The notes: generated by a model from the letters alone, not told the origin. DNA of 49,420 nt from an uncultured Oscillospiraceae bacterium (GCA_910588625.1 CAJUQN010000017.1:1-49420), one strand, 5' to 3'; shown: positions 31,643-40,609, numbered from the stretch's first letter. A program made the numbers and translations.

Positions 31643-32554
31643 ATGAAAAAGCCGGTCCTTGTCATCATGGCCGCGGGCATGGGCAGCCGCTACGGCGGGT
31701 GCAAGCAGATGGACCCCATCGGGGGCCACGACCAGGTCATTCTGGACTATTCCATCTACGACGCCCGGCAGGCGGGCTTTGAGACGGTGGTCTTTGTCAT
31801 CAAGCACGAGATTGAGGCGGATTTCAAGGAGCGCATTGGCGCCCGGATCGAGCGGCATATGGATGTGCGCTATGCCTTCCAGCGCATGGACGACCTTCCG
31901 GATGGATACGTCATCCCGGAGGGGCGGACCAAGCCCTGGGGCACCGCTCAGGCAGCACTGGCGGCCCAACTCTTCATCGACGGCCCCTTTGCCATCATCA
32001 ATGCCGACGACTACTATGGTCCAGAGGCATTCAAAGTAATTTACGAATTTCTTTGTAATCATCCGAGTGGAGACGAATACGCCATGGTGACCTACCGTCT
32101 GGAGAACACCGTCACCGATTACGGCCACGTGGCCCGGGGCGTGTGCCAGGTGGGCGCGGACGGCTGTCTTACCGGCATCGTGGAGCGCACCCGCATTGAG
32201 AAGGGCCCTCCCCCCCGCTTTACTGAGGACGGAGGGGAAACCTGGACCGAGCTGCCTGGAAATACCATGGTGTCCATGAATTTTTGGGGCTTCAATCCCT
32301 CCCTGCTAAAGCGGGCGCGAGAGCGCTTCCCGGGCTTCCTGGACCAGGCATTGGCGGAGAACCCTATGAAAGCAGAATATCTGCTCCCCACGCTAGTGGG
32401 CCAGCTCATCCGAGAGGGAAAGGTCACCGTACGGGCCCTGTCCTCCGGGGACAAGTGGTATGGCGTCACTTACAAGGAGGACAAGCCATCCGTGTCCTCC
32501 GCCATCGCGCGGATGACACGGGAGGGGCTTTACCCCGACGATTTATGGGGCTGA
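31643..32554 (+). CDS. NDP-sugar pyrophosphorylase-like nucleotidyltransferase
   Basis: 303 residues. VLVIMAAGMGSRYGGCKQMD is the nucleotide-binding loop (GxGxR) with the sugar-phosphate lysine further on. INADDYYGPEAF carries the metal-binding Asp pair. These mark the NTP-transferase fold that couples a sugar-1-phosphate or related substrate to a nucleotide. It is longer than RmlA-type enzymes in its C-terminal part (SGDKWYGVTYKEDKPSVSSA). The substrate cannot be told. It may share a transcript with the upstream exchanger gene and is closed by a terminator. Confidence 0.85.
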   Translation: MKKPVLVIMAAGMGSRYGGCKQMDPIGGHDQVILDYSIYDARQAGFETVVFVIKHEIEADFKERIGARIERHMDVRYAFQRMDDLPDGYVIPEGRTKPWGTAQAALAAQLFIDGPFAIINADDYYGPEAFKVIYEFLCNHPSGDEYAMVTYRLENTVTDYGHVARGVCQVGADGCLTGIVERTRIEKGPPPRFTEDGGETWTELPGNTMVSMNFWGFNPSLLKRARERFPGFLDQALAENPMKAEYLLPTLVGQLIREGKVTVRALSSGDKWYGVTYKEDKPSVSSAIARMTREGLYPDDLWG

Positions 32555-32573
32555 GCGACAAGCCACAATAAAA

Positions 32574-32616
32574 GCAGTGGAGGGCCTTGTACAATCAAGG
32601 CTTTCCACTGCTTTTT
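32574..32616 (+). terminator. Rho-independent terminator
   Basis: GCAGTGGA/TCCACTGC outer stem and CCTTG/CAAGG inner stem, followed by TTTTT. Confidence 0.92.
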
Positions 32617-32700
32617 GCAATGTCTTTACAAGGAGCGGCAGTAAACCGCTCCTTTGTCAGTGGACCCGCTCCAGTAAAAAATTCCACATAATCGGAAAAC

Positions 32701-32730
32701 CCCCGGCAGGAGAGATGACTCCTGCCGGGG
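32701..32730 (-). terminator. Terminator of the gal operon
   Basis: CCCCGGCAGGAG and CTCCTGCCGGGG form a perfect 12-bp stem with a 6-nt loop; on the minus strand it is followed by GGTTTTCC. Confidence 0.88.
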
Positions 32731-32746
32731 TTGGGATTCCTCATGT

Positions 32747-34237
32747 TCAAAGGACGTTTAGGAATTTCAGGAACTGCGCCTTGCCCTCCGGTGTACGGGC
32801 GTAGACGCCGCAGTGCTCCAAAACCTTGGCGAACACCTTACCTGTCTCCTGCTCCACCACATCCATGGCGTTATCCAACCTGATGGTGTAGTTCTTGGCA
32901 AACGCCTCCGCCCAGTCGGCGTGCTTGGCAGTCAACTCGCCGGCGCGCAGGTCCTTGCCGGTGGCCAGAGCATCCGCCACCGCGGCCAGCTCCCCCTTCA
33001 GCCGTGCTGGGAGCACCGCCAAACCCATCACTTCAATGAGCCCAATGTTCTCCTTCTTGATGTGGTGCAGCTCGGCATGGGGGTGATAGACGCCCAAGGG
33101 GTGCTCCTCGGTGGTGATATTGTTGCGAAGGACCAGATCCAGCTCGTACTTCTCCCCCCGCTTCCGGGCGATGGGAGTGATGGTGTTGTGAGGCTCGCCG
33201 CCGGTCTCGGCGTAGATGAAGGCATCCTCATCGGTGTAACCCCGCCAGACTCCCAGAATGTGATCCGCCAGGTCGACGAGTCGCTCGGGCTTTTCGGAGG
33301 CGATGCGCACCACTGACATGGGCCACTTCACAATGCCCGCCTCCACGTCCCCATAGCCAGGAAAGGTAGCGGGAGTCTCCACCGGCGCCTTGGCCATGGC
33401 GAACTCGTACCGTCCGCCCTGAAAGTGGTCATGGGCCAGGATGGAGCCGCCCACGATGGGCAAATCAGCGTTAGAGCCCACGAAATAGTGGGGGAACTGC
33501 CGCACAAAATCCAGCAGCTTTCCAAAACAGGCCTGGTCGATCTTCATGGGCACGTGCTGGCTGTTCAGGCAGATGCAGTGCTCGTTGTAGTACACATAGG
33601 GGGAGTATTGCAGGAACCAAGGAGCCCCGTTAATGGTGATGGGGACAATGCGGTGATTCTGACGGGCAGGGTGGTTCACCCGGCCCGCATAGCCCTCGTT
33701 CGACCCACACAGCTGGCACCGGGGATAGGCGGAGGCCGGCAGGTTTTTCGCCGCCGCGATGGCCTTGGGGTCCTTCTCCGGCTTGGACAGGTTGATGGTC
33801 ACGTCCAGATCGCCATACTCCGTGGGAGCCTTCCACTTCACGTCCTTGGCGATGCGGTCCCGGCGGATGTAGTTGGTGTCCTGGCTGAATTTATAATACC
33901 AGTCGGTGGCCTTTGGGGGGGCCTCCTTGTACAGGGTCTGGAACTCCTCAATGACCTGGGCCGGACGTGGGGTAAGACGGCCCATAATTTCCGTATCGAA
34001 CAGGTCCCGATAGACCACCGAATTTTCTGACAACACGCCACGGGCGTGGGCGTCATCCAGCAGCTCCTCCAGGACTGGGGCCAGTTCTACCTGCCCCCAG
34101 TCCTGGCCGGGATCGGCGTAGCTGTCGAGCTTTAGCGCATCCAGAATGGTATTCACAGCCCAATCCTTCTCGCAGGGCTGGATGAGGCCCGTCTGTAAAG
34201 CGTAGGCCACCAGCTTGGCAACGGCATTGTCAACCAT
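32747..34237 (-). CDS. galT: UDP-glucose--hexose-1-phosphate uridylyltransferase, class II
   Basis: A 496-residue class II GalT of Firmicutes. It exchanges UMP between UDP-glucose and galactose-1-phosphate in the Leloir pathway. Seen are RCQLCGSNEGYAGRVNHPAR, the substrate segment WFLQYSPYVYYNEHCICLNS, and the nucleophile region GSILAHDHFQGGRYEFAMA with the H-D-H-F-Q motif of this class. The C-terminal domain (HPHAELHHIKKENIGLIEVM) is also conserved. Length is normal. It follows galK by 18 nt on the same strand; no galE is in the window. Confidence 0.96.
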   Translation of the reverse strand: MVDNAVAKLVAYALQTGLIQPCEKDWAVNTILDALKLDSYADPGQDWGQVELAPVLEELLDDAHARGVLSENSVVYRDLFDTEIMGRLTPRPAQVIEEFQTLYKEAPPKATDWYYKFSQDTNYIRRDRIAKDVKWKAPTEYGDLDVTINLSKPEKDPKAIAAAKNLPASAYPRCQLCGSNEGYAGRVNHPARQNHRIVPITINGAPWFLQYSPYVYYNEHCICLNSQHVPMKIDQACFGKLLDFVRQFPHYFVGSNADLPIVGGSILAHDHFQGGRYEFAMAKAPVETPATFPGYGDVEAGIVKWPMSVVRIASEKPERLVDLADHILGVWRGYTDEDAFIYAETGGEPHNTITPIARKRGEKYELDLVLRNNITTEEHPLGVYHPHAELHHIKKENIGLIEVMGLAVLPARLKGELAAVADALATGKDLRAGELTAKHADWAEAFAKNYTIRLDNAMDVVEQETGKVFAKVLEHCGVYARTPEGKAQFLKFLNVL

Positions 34238-34255
34238 AGCGATTCGCTCCCTTTC

Positions 34256-35554
34256 TCATTCCGCCACTACACAGCCGCCCTGGGGACGAATGTGGAGGAT
34301 GTGGCATTTGCCCTGACCCAGCAGGGCCTCCATGCCGGACTTGAACAGCGACAGCCTGTCCTCCGGCACGAACGCTTGGATGGTGCCCGCGAAGCCACCG
34401 CCGTGGACTCGGACCGCTCCGGTTCCGTCCAGCAGCTCCTCCGCCACGGCCAGCGCCAGGGGAACAGCCTGCTGCTTCGGGTCGGCGATGGACCAGGTGT
34501 TTTGCAGATGGAGCGAGGAGGATTTGCCCGAGGCGTTCACCAGGCTCAGAAAACGGTCAAAATCCCCGGCCTTCAGGGCCTCTGCCTCCTGAGCTGCCCG
34601 GCGGTCGTCGCTATAGAAGTGCATGGAGCGCAAAATGGCCCGGTCGCCGCACTCTTTCCGCAGGGCAGGGATGGCGGCGCGGAAACGCTGCTCCGGCACA
34701 TCACGCAGGAACTTTTTCCCAAAATAAGCGGACACCGCACCCATCTCCCGAGTGACGGCGGCGTAATCGTCGGTCAGGTCGCCATGGCTGGAGCCAGTGT
34801 CCACGATGCACAGCACATGGCCGGACTTGGTAAAATCGTAATCCACCCGCTCCACAACAGGGTCGGCTGGGCTGCTGAAGTCGATGGCCACACAGGCCCC
34901 CACAGAAGAACCCATCTGGTCCATCAAGCCACAGGGCTTGCCGAAGTAGATGTTCTCGGCATACTGACCGATTTTGGCAATGGCGACGGCGTCCAGTTTA
35001 TCCTCACAGCAGAAGTGGTTGAAAATATTGCCCACCAGCGTCTCATAGGCGGCGGAGGAGGACAGTCCTGACCCGGACAGCACCGTGGAATTGGCACAGG
35101 CGTCAAAGCCGGACAGGGTGTAGCCCAACTCGGCGATCTTCGCCGCCACCCCCCGCACCAGAGCGGCGGAGGTGTTCTCCTCCTCCTTCTTGGGCGCCAG
35201 GTCATCCAGGGAAATCTCCAGCATGGGATAGCCCTCGGACTGGATGCGCACCAGGCGGGTACCGTTGGGCGCGGCACAGGCCAGCATATCCAGGTCCACA
35301 CTGCCACACAGGACGCGGCCGTGCTGGTGGTCGGTGTGGTTGCCGCCAATCTCCGTGCGGCCAGGTCCACTGAACAGGGCCGCGCCCTGAGCGCTCGCTC
35401 CATAGCTTGCGGCAAAAGCCTCCACCGTGTGGACGGCCCGGTCACGGGCCTGGTCCAGCTTCTGGGCGGTGCCGTCCAGGGCGTAGAGGGCGGCCAGGGC
35501 CTGGTCAAAGGTCCCATTTTTCAAGGCGGTCAAAAGCTGTGTGCAGTCAGACAT
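34256..35554 (-). CDS. galK: Galactokinase (GHMP family)
   Basis: 432 residues. GRTEIGGNHTDHQHGRVLCG is the galactokinase signature that holds galactose. STVLSGSGLSSSAAYETLVG is the ATP phosphate loop of GHMP kinases. HGGGFAGTIQAFVPEDRL is the third conserved motif. It phosphorylates galactose to galactose-1-phosphate for GalT. I choose the ATG at 35554, which opens the conserved part (MSDCTQLLTAL); an upstream codon at 35599 adds 15 non-conserved residues. First gene of the gal operon. Confidence 0.95.
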   Translation of the reverse strand: MSDCTQLLTALKNGTFDQALAALYALDGTAQKLDQARDRAVHTVEAFAASYGASAQGAALFSGPGRTEIGGNHTDHQHGRVLCGSVDLDMLACAAPNGTRLVRIQSEGYPMLEISLDDLAPKKEEENTSAALVRGVAAKIAELGYTLSGFDACANSTVLSGSGLSSSAAYETLVGNIFNHFCCEDKLDAVAIAKIGQYAENIYFGKPCGLMDQMGSSVGACVAIDFSSPADPVVERVDYDFTKSGHVLCIVDTGSSHGDLTDDYAAVTREMGAVSAYFGKKFLRDVPEQRFRAAIPALRKECGDRAILRSMHFYSDDRRAAQEAEALKAGDFDRFLSLVNASGKSSSLHLQNTWSIADPKQQAVPLALAVAEELLDGTGAVRVHGGGFAGTIQAFVPEDRLSLFKSGMEALLGQGKCHILHIRPQGGCVVAE

Positions 35555-35626
35555 CGCTCTCACCTCATTTTTCAATTCATTAAAGCCCGGACGAACCATT
35601 CAGCCCGCTCAAGCGTTTGCGCCATA

Positions 35627-35655
35627 ACCATACCACAGCAGGCAAAGTTTGGCAA
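35627..35655 (-). promoter_or_regulatory. gal operon promoter
   Basis: Minus strand TTGCCA (35650-35655), 17-nt spacer, TATGGT (35627-35632), giving a leader of about 65 nt. Confidence 0.6.
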
Positions 35656-35707
35656 GGGCGGCTAAACCAAAATAATCAGCCCAAAAAATCCTAAGCATTA
35701 GAAATTT

Positions 35708-36337
35708 TTACAACTGCCCCTCAATGTCCTCGAACACCACCGGGACTACCTCCTGGAACATCTTCAGCAAGGGCGCCGCCACCTCCCGCATTTGGGGGTG
35801 GGCCCCCGGCGCGGTCCTCAGCTTAAAAAAGTGCCGCCACTCCCGCAGGTCCATGGTGACCACGATTTCTGTCTTTAGGCTGTTGGGCAGAACGCTCCGG
35901 GCTTCCTGAGGGGTGGCCCCCTTGGCAATCAGCTCCAGATAGCTGCGCTCCGCCGCCGCCATGGCCTCCTCCCAGATGCGGAATTTTTCCAGATCGTCGC
36001 TCCAGAAAAAAGGGCGGATGAAGGTTAGCTCATTCTCGTACTTATTCAGGGAATAGTTACAGTACCGGGTGCTCTCCTGGCTATAGCTGGCAATCCGGTG
36101 GCGGACCAGCTCGTGGGTGACGCCCCGGTCACAGATGATGCGCACCGTCAGCTTTTCGTGCTCCAGGACGGACTCATGGCCGTTGGACAGGATGCGGCGG
36201 ACGAAGCCCTCGGCGGAGTCCGGCGTGATCTTGGCCTCGCTCTTGTAGCAGACCCGTCCAGCCAGCTCGATTTTTTGCAGGATGGCCGCGCCATCAGGGC
36301 AGTCCATCAACTCACAGGAGGGGGGGATGACTTTCAT
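35708..36337 (-). CDS. thyX: FAD-dependent thymidylate synthase ThyX
   Basis: 209 residues. The ThyX signature RHRxxSxxxxSxRY is present as RHRIASYSQESTRY (about residues 79-92). NGHESVLEHEKLTVRIICDR and LPNSLKTEIVVTMDLREWRH are also conserved. The enzyme makes dTMP from dUMP with methylenetetrahydrofolate, NADPH and FAD. The start at 36337 opens MKVIPPSCELM and follows GAGAGGTG; an upstream codon adds 7 residues. Single gene with its own promoter. Confidence 0.96.
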   Translation of the reverse strand: MKVIPPSCELMDCPDGAAILQKIELAGRVCYKSEAKITPDSAEGFVRRILSNGHESVLEHEKLTVRIICDRGVTHELVRHRIASYSQESTRYCNYSLNKYENELTFIRPFFWSDDLEKFRIWEEAMAAAERSYLELIAKGATPQEARSVLPNSLKTEIVVTMDLREWRHFFKLRTAPGAHPQMREVAAPLLKMFQEVVPVVFEDIEGQL

Positions 36338-36408
36338 AGAAACACCTCTCGATATCATTTGTTCCCTGCCCGGCTTTGCCGGAGCGTCAGCTGAAACTCT
36401 TTGAGGAC

Positions 36409-36437
36409 ATTATACTCTGAAATCTCCCCCAAGGCAA
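36409..36437 (-). promoter_or_regulatory. thyX promoter
   Basis: Minus strand TTGCCT (36432-36437), 17-nt spacer, TATAAT (36409-36414). Confidence 0.75.
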
Positions 36438-36497
36438 CTTATTTATCATCGTAGATTTCCCGCCAAAAAAGGAATACCTATTCTCGCAGTTCATTGT

Positions 36498-36538
36498 CAA
36501 AATCAGCCGGCGCCCTATCAAGGCGCCGGCTGATTTTG
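36498..36538. terminator. Perfect 17-bp bidirectional terminator
   Basis: CAAAATCAGCCGGCGCC (36498-36514) and its exact complement (36522-36538) surround a 7-nt loop. A-runs and T-runs lie at both bases of the stem. It closes the minus-strand operon ending at 36556. Confidence 0.92.
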
Positions 36539-36555
36539 ATGGAAAGCAGATTTTC

Positions 36556-37644
36556 TCAACTGGCCCGCTCCATGGAGGAAGGCTCAATTTTGGGCTCAGG
36601 TCCATTTTTTACCCGCGGCTGAGCCGCAATAGGGCGGCGCACTACCCGGCCCACAGCCAAAATGATGGCCGTCACCAGCAGTACCAGATAGCAGCTCAGG
36701 CTACGGCTCAGAATCATGGCGGGGGCCACCAGGCTTTCGCCATAAATCAGCAGGAATCCCCGGAGGAATACGTTTTCCGCCGCTCCCGCGGAACCGGGCA
36801 GGGGCAAATAACCCACGGCGATGGAACACAACGCCTGAAGGGCCATGATCTCTCCCAGGCCGAAGCCGGACAGGCCAAAAGCGCGATAAACCACATAGGG
36901 CATGGCATAGGAGCAAGCCAGCTGGACCATGCTCAGCCCGATCACCTGGGCCAGCAAGGCAGGAGCGCGGCGGATGAGATCCGCACCGCGGCAGTACTCC
37001 CGGAGGTGCTCGTCGGCCTTGGCCTCTAAGCCTGACTTGTCAAGGGGTGGATAGATCTTCGCCGCCAGATTGATACAACCATACATCAGTTTTTTCACTG
37101 GGCCAGGGAGAAACAGGAATAGGAACATGGCCACATCCAGCAGCCCAAACACAGCCAGTCCCAGCCCCAACAGCAAGCCGATTTGCCCACCCAACCGCTC
37201 GGTGAACCCCCCGGCAGTGAACAGGGCGAACACACCCCAGATCATGGCGGCGGTATTGTAGCCAATGGTGACCAATAGCATATCCAGGGCCCCGGCGGCG
37301 GCAGGGGCGCCGTCCTTGCTCATAGACACAATCTGAGCGGGCTGTCCCCCGGTGGCGGAGGGCGTGATGGTGCTGAAAAAGAAGCCCACACTGGAGTAAT
37401 AGGCGCACCGCCGGAAGGGCTGGGGACAGCCCAGGGAGCGTAGGATAGAGTGGGTCGCCTTGGCCTCACAGCAGATAAAGAGGACCATCAGAGGCACGCC
37501 CAACAGCAACACGCGCCAGTCGGCACTGAGGAGCGCCGCGGCTAGCTGGCCGGGGGTCTGCTTCTGAAAAATGGTGTACACCGTCCACCCCAGCAGAGCC
37601 AAAACCGCACCGCCGCACAGGATATTTTTCCACTGCTTTTTCAT
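36556..37644 (-). CDS. Lysylphosphatidylglycerol synthase/flippase-like membrane protein (UPF0104)
   Basis: 362 residues with about eight membrane helices and no catalytic C-terminal domain. The family marker region SSVGFFFSTITPSATGGQPA (about residues 84-103) and GYLPLPGSAGAAENVFLRGF (about 280-300) match the MprF/AglD N-terminal flippase domain. It probably moves or presents a lipid across the membrane. Its start overlaps the stop of the glycosyltransferase gene by 4 nt, which suggests it handles the glycolipid that enzyme makes; this is inference from coupling. Confidence 0.88.
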   Translation of the reverse strand: MKKQWKNILCGGAVLALLGWTVYTIFQKQTPGQLAAALLSADWRVLLLGVPLMVLFICCEAKATHSILRSLGCPQPFRRCAYYSSVGFFFSTITPSATGGQPAQIVSMSKDGAPAAAGALDMLLVTIGYNTAAMIWGVFALFTAGGFTERLGGQIGLLLGLGLAVFGLLDVAMFLFLFLPGPVKKLMYGCINLAAKIYPPLDKSGLEAKADEHLREYCRGADLIRRAPALLAQVIGLSMVQLACSYAMPYVVYRAFGLSGFGLGEIMALQALCSIAVGYLPLPGSAGAAENVFLRGFLLIYGESLVAPAMILSRSLSCYLVLLVTAIILAVGRVVRRPIAAQPRVKNGPEPKIEPSSMERAS

Positions 37645-38717
37645 GCGGACACCCGTCTTTCTTCCACAAGGTCCCGCACCACGGCACAGGCGGCGGTGCG
37701 GCTCAGTTCAGCGGCCAGGTCATCCATGGCGCATTCCATGGAGGTCAGCAGCTCATTGTCATAGATGGTCTCGCGGATGGCGGACAAGCACTCGCTCTCA
37801 TCCTTGGCGGCAATGCGGGCCATGCCCCGACGGACCAGGAAGTTGGCATTTTCCTGCTCCTGCTTCAGAAAGGGCTGCCAGGCCAGGATGGGCAGACGGG
37901 CCGCGATGGCCTCGAAGCAGGTAATCCCACCGGGCTTGGACAACATCAGGCGGGCCCGGGCCATGTACTTTTCCACCTCGGTGGTAAAGGGCACCACCTC
38001 GATGTTCTCATACTTGCCATTCAGCCGCTGGAACAGCTTTTCGTTCCGCCCCACCAGGATTGTGGTGTGCACGCCGGGCAGAGCGTTCAGCGCCTGATAG
38101 AAGGAATCCCGCCGGGGCATGAGCCCAAGGCCCCCGCCCATGATGAGCAGCTCCCTGCGGTGGGCGGTATCATCTTTGTGCGCGGGGCGGAAGCGCCCGC
38201 TCACAGGAATACCGGACACCACCACGGTGTCCGGGTCCACGCCCTTGGCGATGAAACCCTGGCGGACGGATTCCTCCGCCACCAGGTAGCAGTCGGTACC
38301 GTCGTGAATCCATTCGCTGTGGCAGGTCACGTCGGTGACACAGGTGACTAGAGGAATATCAGAGGGGCCCTCCTCTTTGTACCGGGCCATGGCGGCGGAG
38401 CAGATGGGGTGGGTGGATACGACCACATCCGGCTCATACTCGTCCAGCAGGCGGTCCAGGCCGTCCAGCAGGTCGTCGCCCCGACTGTCGCCGGAGTCAT
38501 TGGCGGTGAGGTCGTGGTAGATATTGTAAAAGACTCCGCCGTAGGTCACCAGCACGTTGAACCACCAGTACATGGCGGAGGCCCGCTCGGGAAGCGCGTA
38601 TTCAAACAGGTCAATAACTTCGGCCCTGTGGCCGTCCTGGGCCAGCTGCTCCCGGAGCGCGTTGGCGGCGGACAGATGGCCCATCCCAAACTTCCCTGTC
38701 AAAATCAAAATGTTCAT
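37641..38717 (-). CDS. MGDG synthase/UgtP-like glycosyltransferase
   Basis: 358 residues of a GT28/GT-B glycosyltransferase that transfers a hexose from a UDP-sugar to diacylglycerol. The N-terminal half has the MGDG synthase pattern (MNILILTGKFGMGHLSAANA, EPDVVVSTHPICSAAMARYK). The C-terminal half holds the UDP-binding part (LLIMGGGLGLMPRRDSF, LMLSKPGGITCFEAIAARLP). The ATG at 38717 is chosen because GAGGAGG lies just upstream; the earlier frame is not family-like. First gene of a two-gene operon with the flippase-like gene. The product would be a membrane glycolipid. Confidence 0.9.
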   Translation of the reverse strand: MNILILTGKFGMGHLSAANALREQLAQDGHRAEVIDLFEYALPERASAMYWWFNVLVTYGGVFYNIYHDLTANDSGDSRGDDLLDGLDRLLDEYEPDVVVSTHPICSAAMARYKEEGPSDIPLVTCVTDVTCHSEWIHDGTDCYLVAEESVRQGFIAKGVDPDTVVVSGIPVSGRFRPAHKDDTAHRRELLIMGGGLGLMPRRDSFYQALNALPGVHTTILVGRNEKLFQRLNGKYENIEVVPFTTEVEKYMARARLMLSKPGGITCFEAIAARLPILAWQPFLKQEQENANFLVRRGMARIAAKDESECLSAIRETIYDNELLTSMECAMDDLAAELSRTAACAVVRDLVEERRVSA

Positions 38718-38875
38718 GAAGATCCTCCTCGCGTCGGCACAAGCTGCGCTCACCCGCTTCCGCCTGTGGCGAAAGCGCATCCGCTCTGCTGTGCCTTCTC
38801 TCCTCGCGAAAGCTGAACGGCGCTTTTGCGGGGGTCCTAATAGAACCATTGCGGCTCGCTTTTTCGATGGTCCCA

Positions 38876-38903
38876 ATTATAGAGGACAAATCTTCAATTT
38901 CAA
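38876..38903 (-). promoter_or_regulatory. Promoter of the glycolipid operon
   Basis: Minus strand TTGAAA (38898-38903), 16-nt spacer, TATAAT (38876-38881). The leader is about 150 nt to the ATG at 38717. Confidence 0.65.
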
Positions 38904-38987
38904 TGCCGAACCTTCTTAGATTTTGGTGGGGATTTTCTTAAAAGTTTATTAAGGCAGAGCGCACACCAAAAATCGGATGCAAAAGGT

Positions 38988-39117
38988 GAGCCGGGGCTTG
39001 CGCCCCGGCTCGAAAGGATGGAGGATAGAATGAAAAAGAAAAGCATCTCTTGCAAGGATTAGAATACAGGCCAGTCGTTACAAAAGTTCGAGTCTATTTG
39101 TTACAAAAGCATTAAAT
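38988..39117 (-). repeat. Conserved 3'-UTR module with terminal hairpin, copy B
   Basis: On the minus strand it overlaps the stop of the thioesterase gene (39112-39114), runs about 100 nt and ends in a hairpin with arms GAGCCGGGGC and GCCCCGGCTC (38988-39011). It matches copy A (23443-23580) with only scattered changes and one 1-nt gap. The hairpin arms differ from copy A at their base but keep pairing. It serves at least as the thioesterase terminator. Confidence 0.75.
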
Positions 39118-39861
39118 ATTCCCCGGCAGGCCGTCCAATTTCAGGGTGAAGTCAAAACGCTCATCCCCATCCGCACCCTCGCCACGGGCAAAAAGCTCGT
39201 CTCCACGGACGGCGGTGTCCACAAAAATGCTCTCTCCTGCCTGGCACTCGCTGACATAGCCAATCTGAAAGGAGCGGACGAACTTTCCCTCGCCCAACCG
39301 TTCCAGGTGAAGGCTGTCACAAGCAAAATCGGCGTAATGGGCGTTGTTGACGTGGCCGTTGATATCGGTGTCGGAGTAGCCCAGGACCCGCTGGGTACGG
39401 GTATCAAAGGTCTCCGGCATGGCGGGACGGCGGAGCTTAATGGACTTGTTCAGCGCTCCCCCGTCTGTGTTTTGGAACTCTGTCAGGTTTTTCATACGGA
39501 ACAGCTTGCGCTCGTCCATGTCCACCATCACCCACACAGAGGTACCTTGACCGATGGCTTTGCCGTCCCGGAACAGGTCGAAGTCACGGTAGGAGGACGC
39601 CCCAGAAGCCCCCCGGTGCCAGGTCTTGACGTGGATCAGGTCGTTCCAGCGCAGGGGCGCATCCAGCTCCACCCAGTTGCGGGTGACCATCCACAGACAG
39701 TTATATTTCTCTTTGATTTGAGGCCCGGCCACACCCAGGGCGACCGCCGCCTGAGTGGCGGCCTCCTGCAAAAAACCCAGCACCGCCGACGGACGGCACT
39801 GGTTGAACAGGTCCACATCTCGGGAATCCACCCGGTAATCCATCTCATAAATTGTGCTCAT
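39112..39861 (-). CDS. Acyl-ACP thioesterase (FatA/FatB family)
   Basis: 249 residues forming two hot-dog folds. The N-terminal one has YRVDSRDVDLFNQCRPSAVL and FLQEAATQAAVALGV, then WMVTRNWVELDAPLRWNDLI. The C-terminal one has RVLGYSDTDINGHVNNAHYA with the conserved D-x-N-x-H-V-N-N catalytic segment. It releases free fatty acids from acyl-ACP in the cytosol. Length is normal for bacterial members. The start codon lies 6 nt after the upstream zinc-ribbon gene, so the two form an operon. Confidence 0.93.
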   Translation of the reverse strand: MSTIYEMDYRVDSRDVDLFNQCRPSAVLGFLQEAATQAAVALGVAGPQIKEKYNCLWMVTRNWVELDAPLRWNDLIHVKTWHRGASGASSYRDFDLFRDGKAIGQGTSVWVMVDMDERKLFRMKNLTEFQNTDGGALNKSIKLRRPAMPETFDTRTQRVLGYSDTDINGHVNNAHYADFACDSLHLERLGEGKFVRSFQIGYVSECQAGESIFVDTAVRGDELFARGEGADGDERFDFTLKLDGLPGNI

Positions 39862-39867
39862 ATCTCG

Positions 39868-40482
39868 TCAGTCCTTCTTTCCAGGGATCGTCAGCGCGTC
39901 TCGGGCGCACAGGTCCGCCAAATCGTCCGGGGTGGCGGCGGGCAGGCGCAAGGCCGCGCCGCACCGGGCGCACACCAGGTCTACCGACGAATAACCCACC
40001 TTCACACCGTAGTCCCTGGAGCCGCAGGCACACGTTACCCCGCCACGGGCCGCGATATCCTTAAGCTCCGCCAGGGCCTCCCCCATGACCACCTCGTCCA
40101 GGAAAGCCCCGCGGCTCTCTGTCTGGTCGTCCATGCGCAGTTTGTCCACCGCCTGCTCCAGCTTCTCCATAGCCCGGAACACCTGGCCTTCCTCGCCCAC
40201 ATAGCAGCAGCCCAGCCTCGACGCGGGGCAGCTGAGCGCCAGCAGCTTTTGCTGGAGCAGCGCGTCATTTCCACACACCGCCCAGTGGTCCTTGGCGCAG
40301 AACAGGCAGGGCGCCGCCACCTCACAGCGGTCCCCCAGTTGGTGGAAAGACAGCTCCGACTTGCCACAGGGGCAGGGGAGCGTGATGTCCCCAGCGGCAA
40401 GCTGAAATGCGGTGCGCTGGGCGATCACCGCGTTGCCGCAAACCGGGCAGATATATCCGATGGTGCGGGTCTCCTCTGGCAT
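39868..40482 (-). CDS. Cysteine-rich zinc-ribbon protein, function unknown
   Basis: 204 residues with paired cysteines of zinc-ribbon type: YICPVCGNAV, LPCPCGKSEL and PCLFCAKDHWAVCGN in the first half, then VTCACGSRDYG and LVCARCGAALRL near the end. A helical segment (RAMEKLEQAVDKLRM) lies between them. No enzyme motif or signal is visible. It precedes the thioesterase gene by 6 nt and diverges from spoVAD. The family was not recognised. Confidence 0.7.
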   Translation of the reverse strand: MPEETRTIGYICPVCGNAVIAQRTAFQLAAGDITLPCPCGKSELSFHQLGDRCEVAAPCLFCAKDHWAVCGNDALLQQKLLALSCPASRLGCCYVGEEGQVFRAMEKLEQAVDKLRMDDQTESRGAFLDEVVMGEALAELKDIAARGGVTCACGSRDYGVKVGYSSVDLVCARCGAALRLPAATPDDLADLCARDALTIPGKKD

Positions 40483-40580
40483 AAACTGTACCTCCCCAAA
40501 ATTTTCTGGAGGGTATTATACCACTATCCTCCCCGCTTTTCCAGTGACAAAGCCATTTTTGTTGTCAAATCTTTCCCCGC

Positions 40581-40609
40581 GTATGAATTTGCCGTCTTTG
40601 CACAAAATA
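40581..40609 (+). promoter_or_regulatory. Possible sigma-G (forespore) promoter of spoVAD-spoVAE
   Basis: GTATG (40581-40585), 17-nt spacer, CAAAATA (40603-40609), 31 nt before the ATG. This resembles the sigma-G pattern (GHATR, then CATWHTA) with one mismatch in the -10. spoVA genes are known sigma-G targets in Bacillus. Confidence 0.4.
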
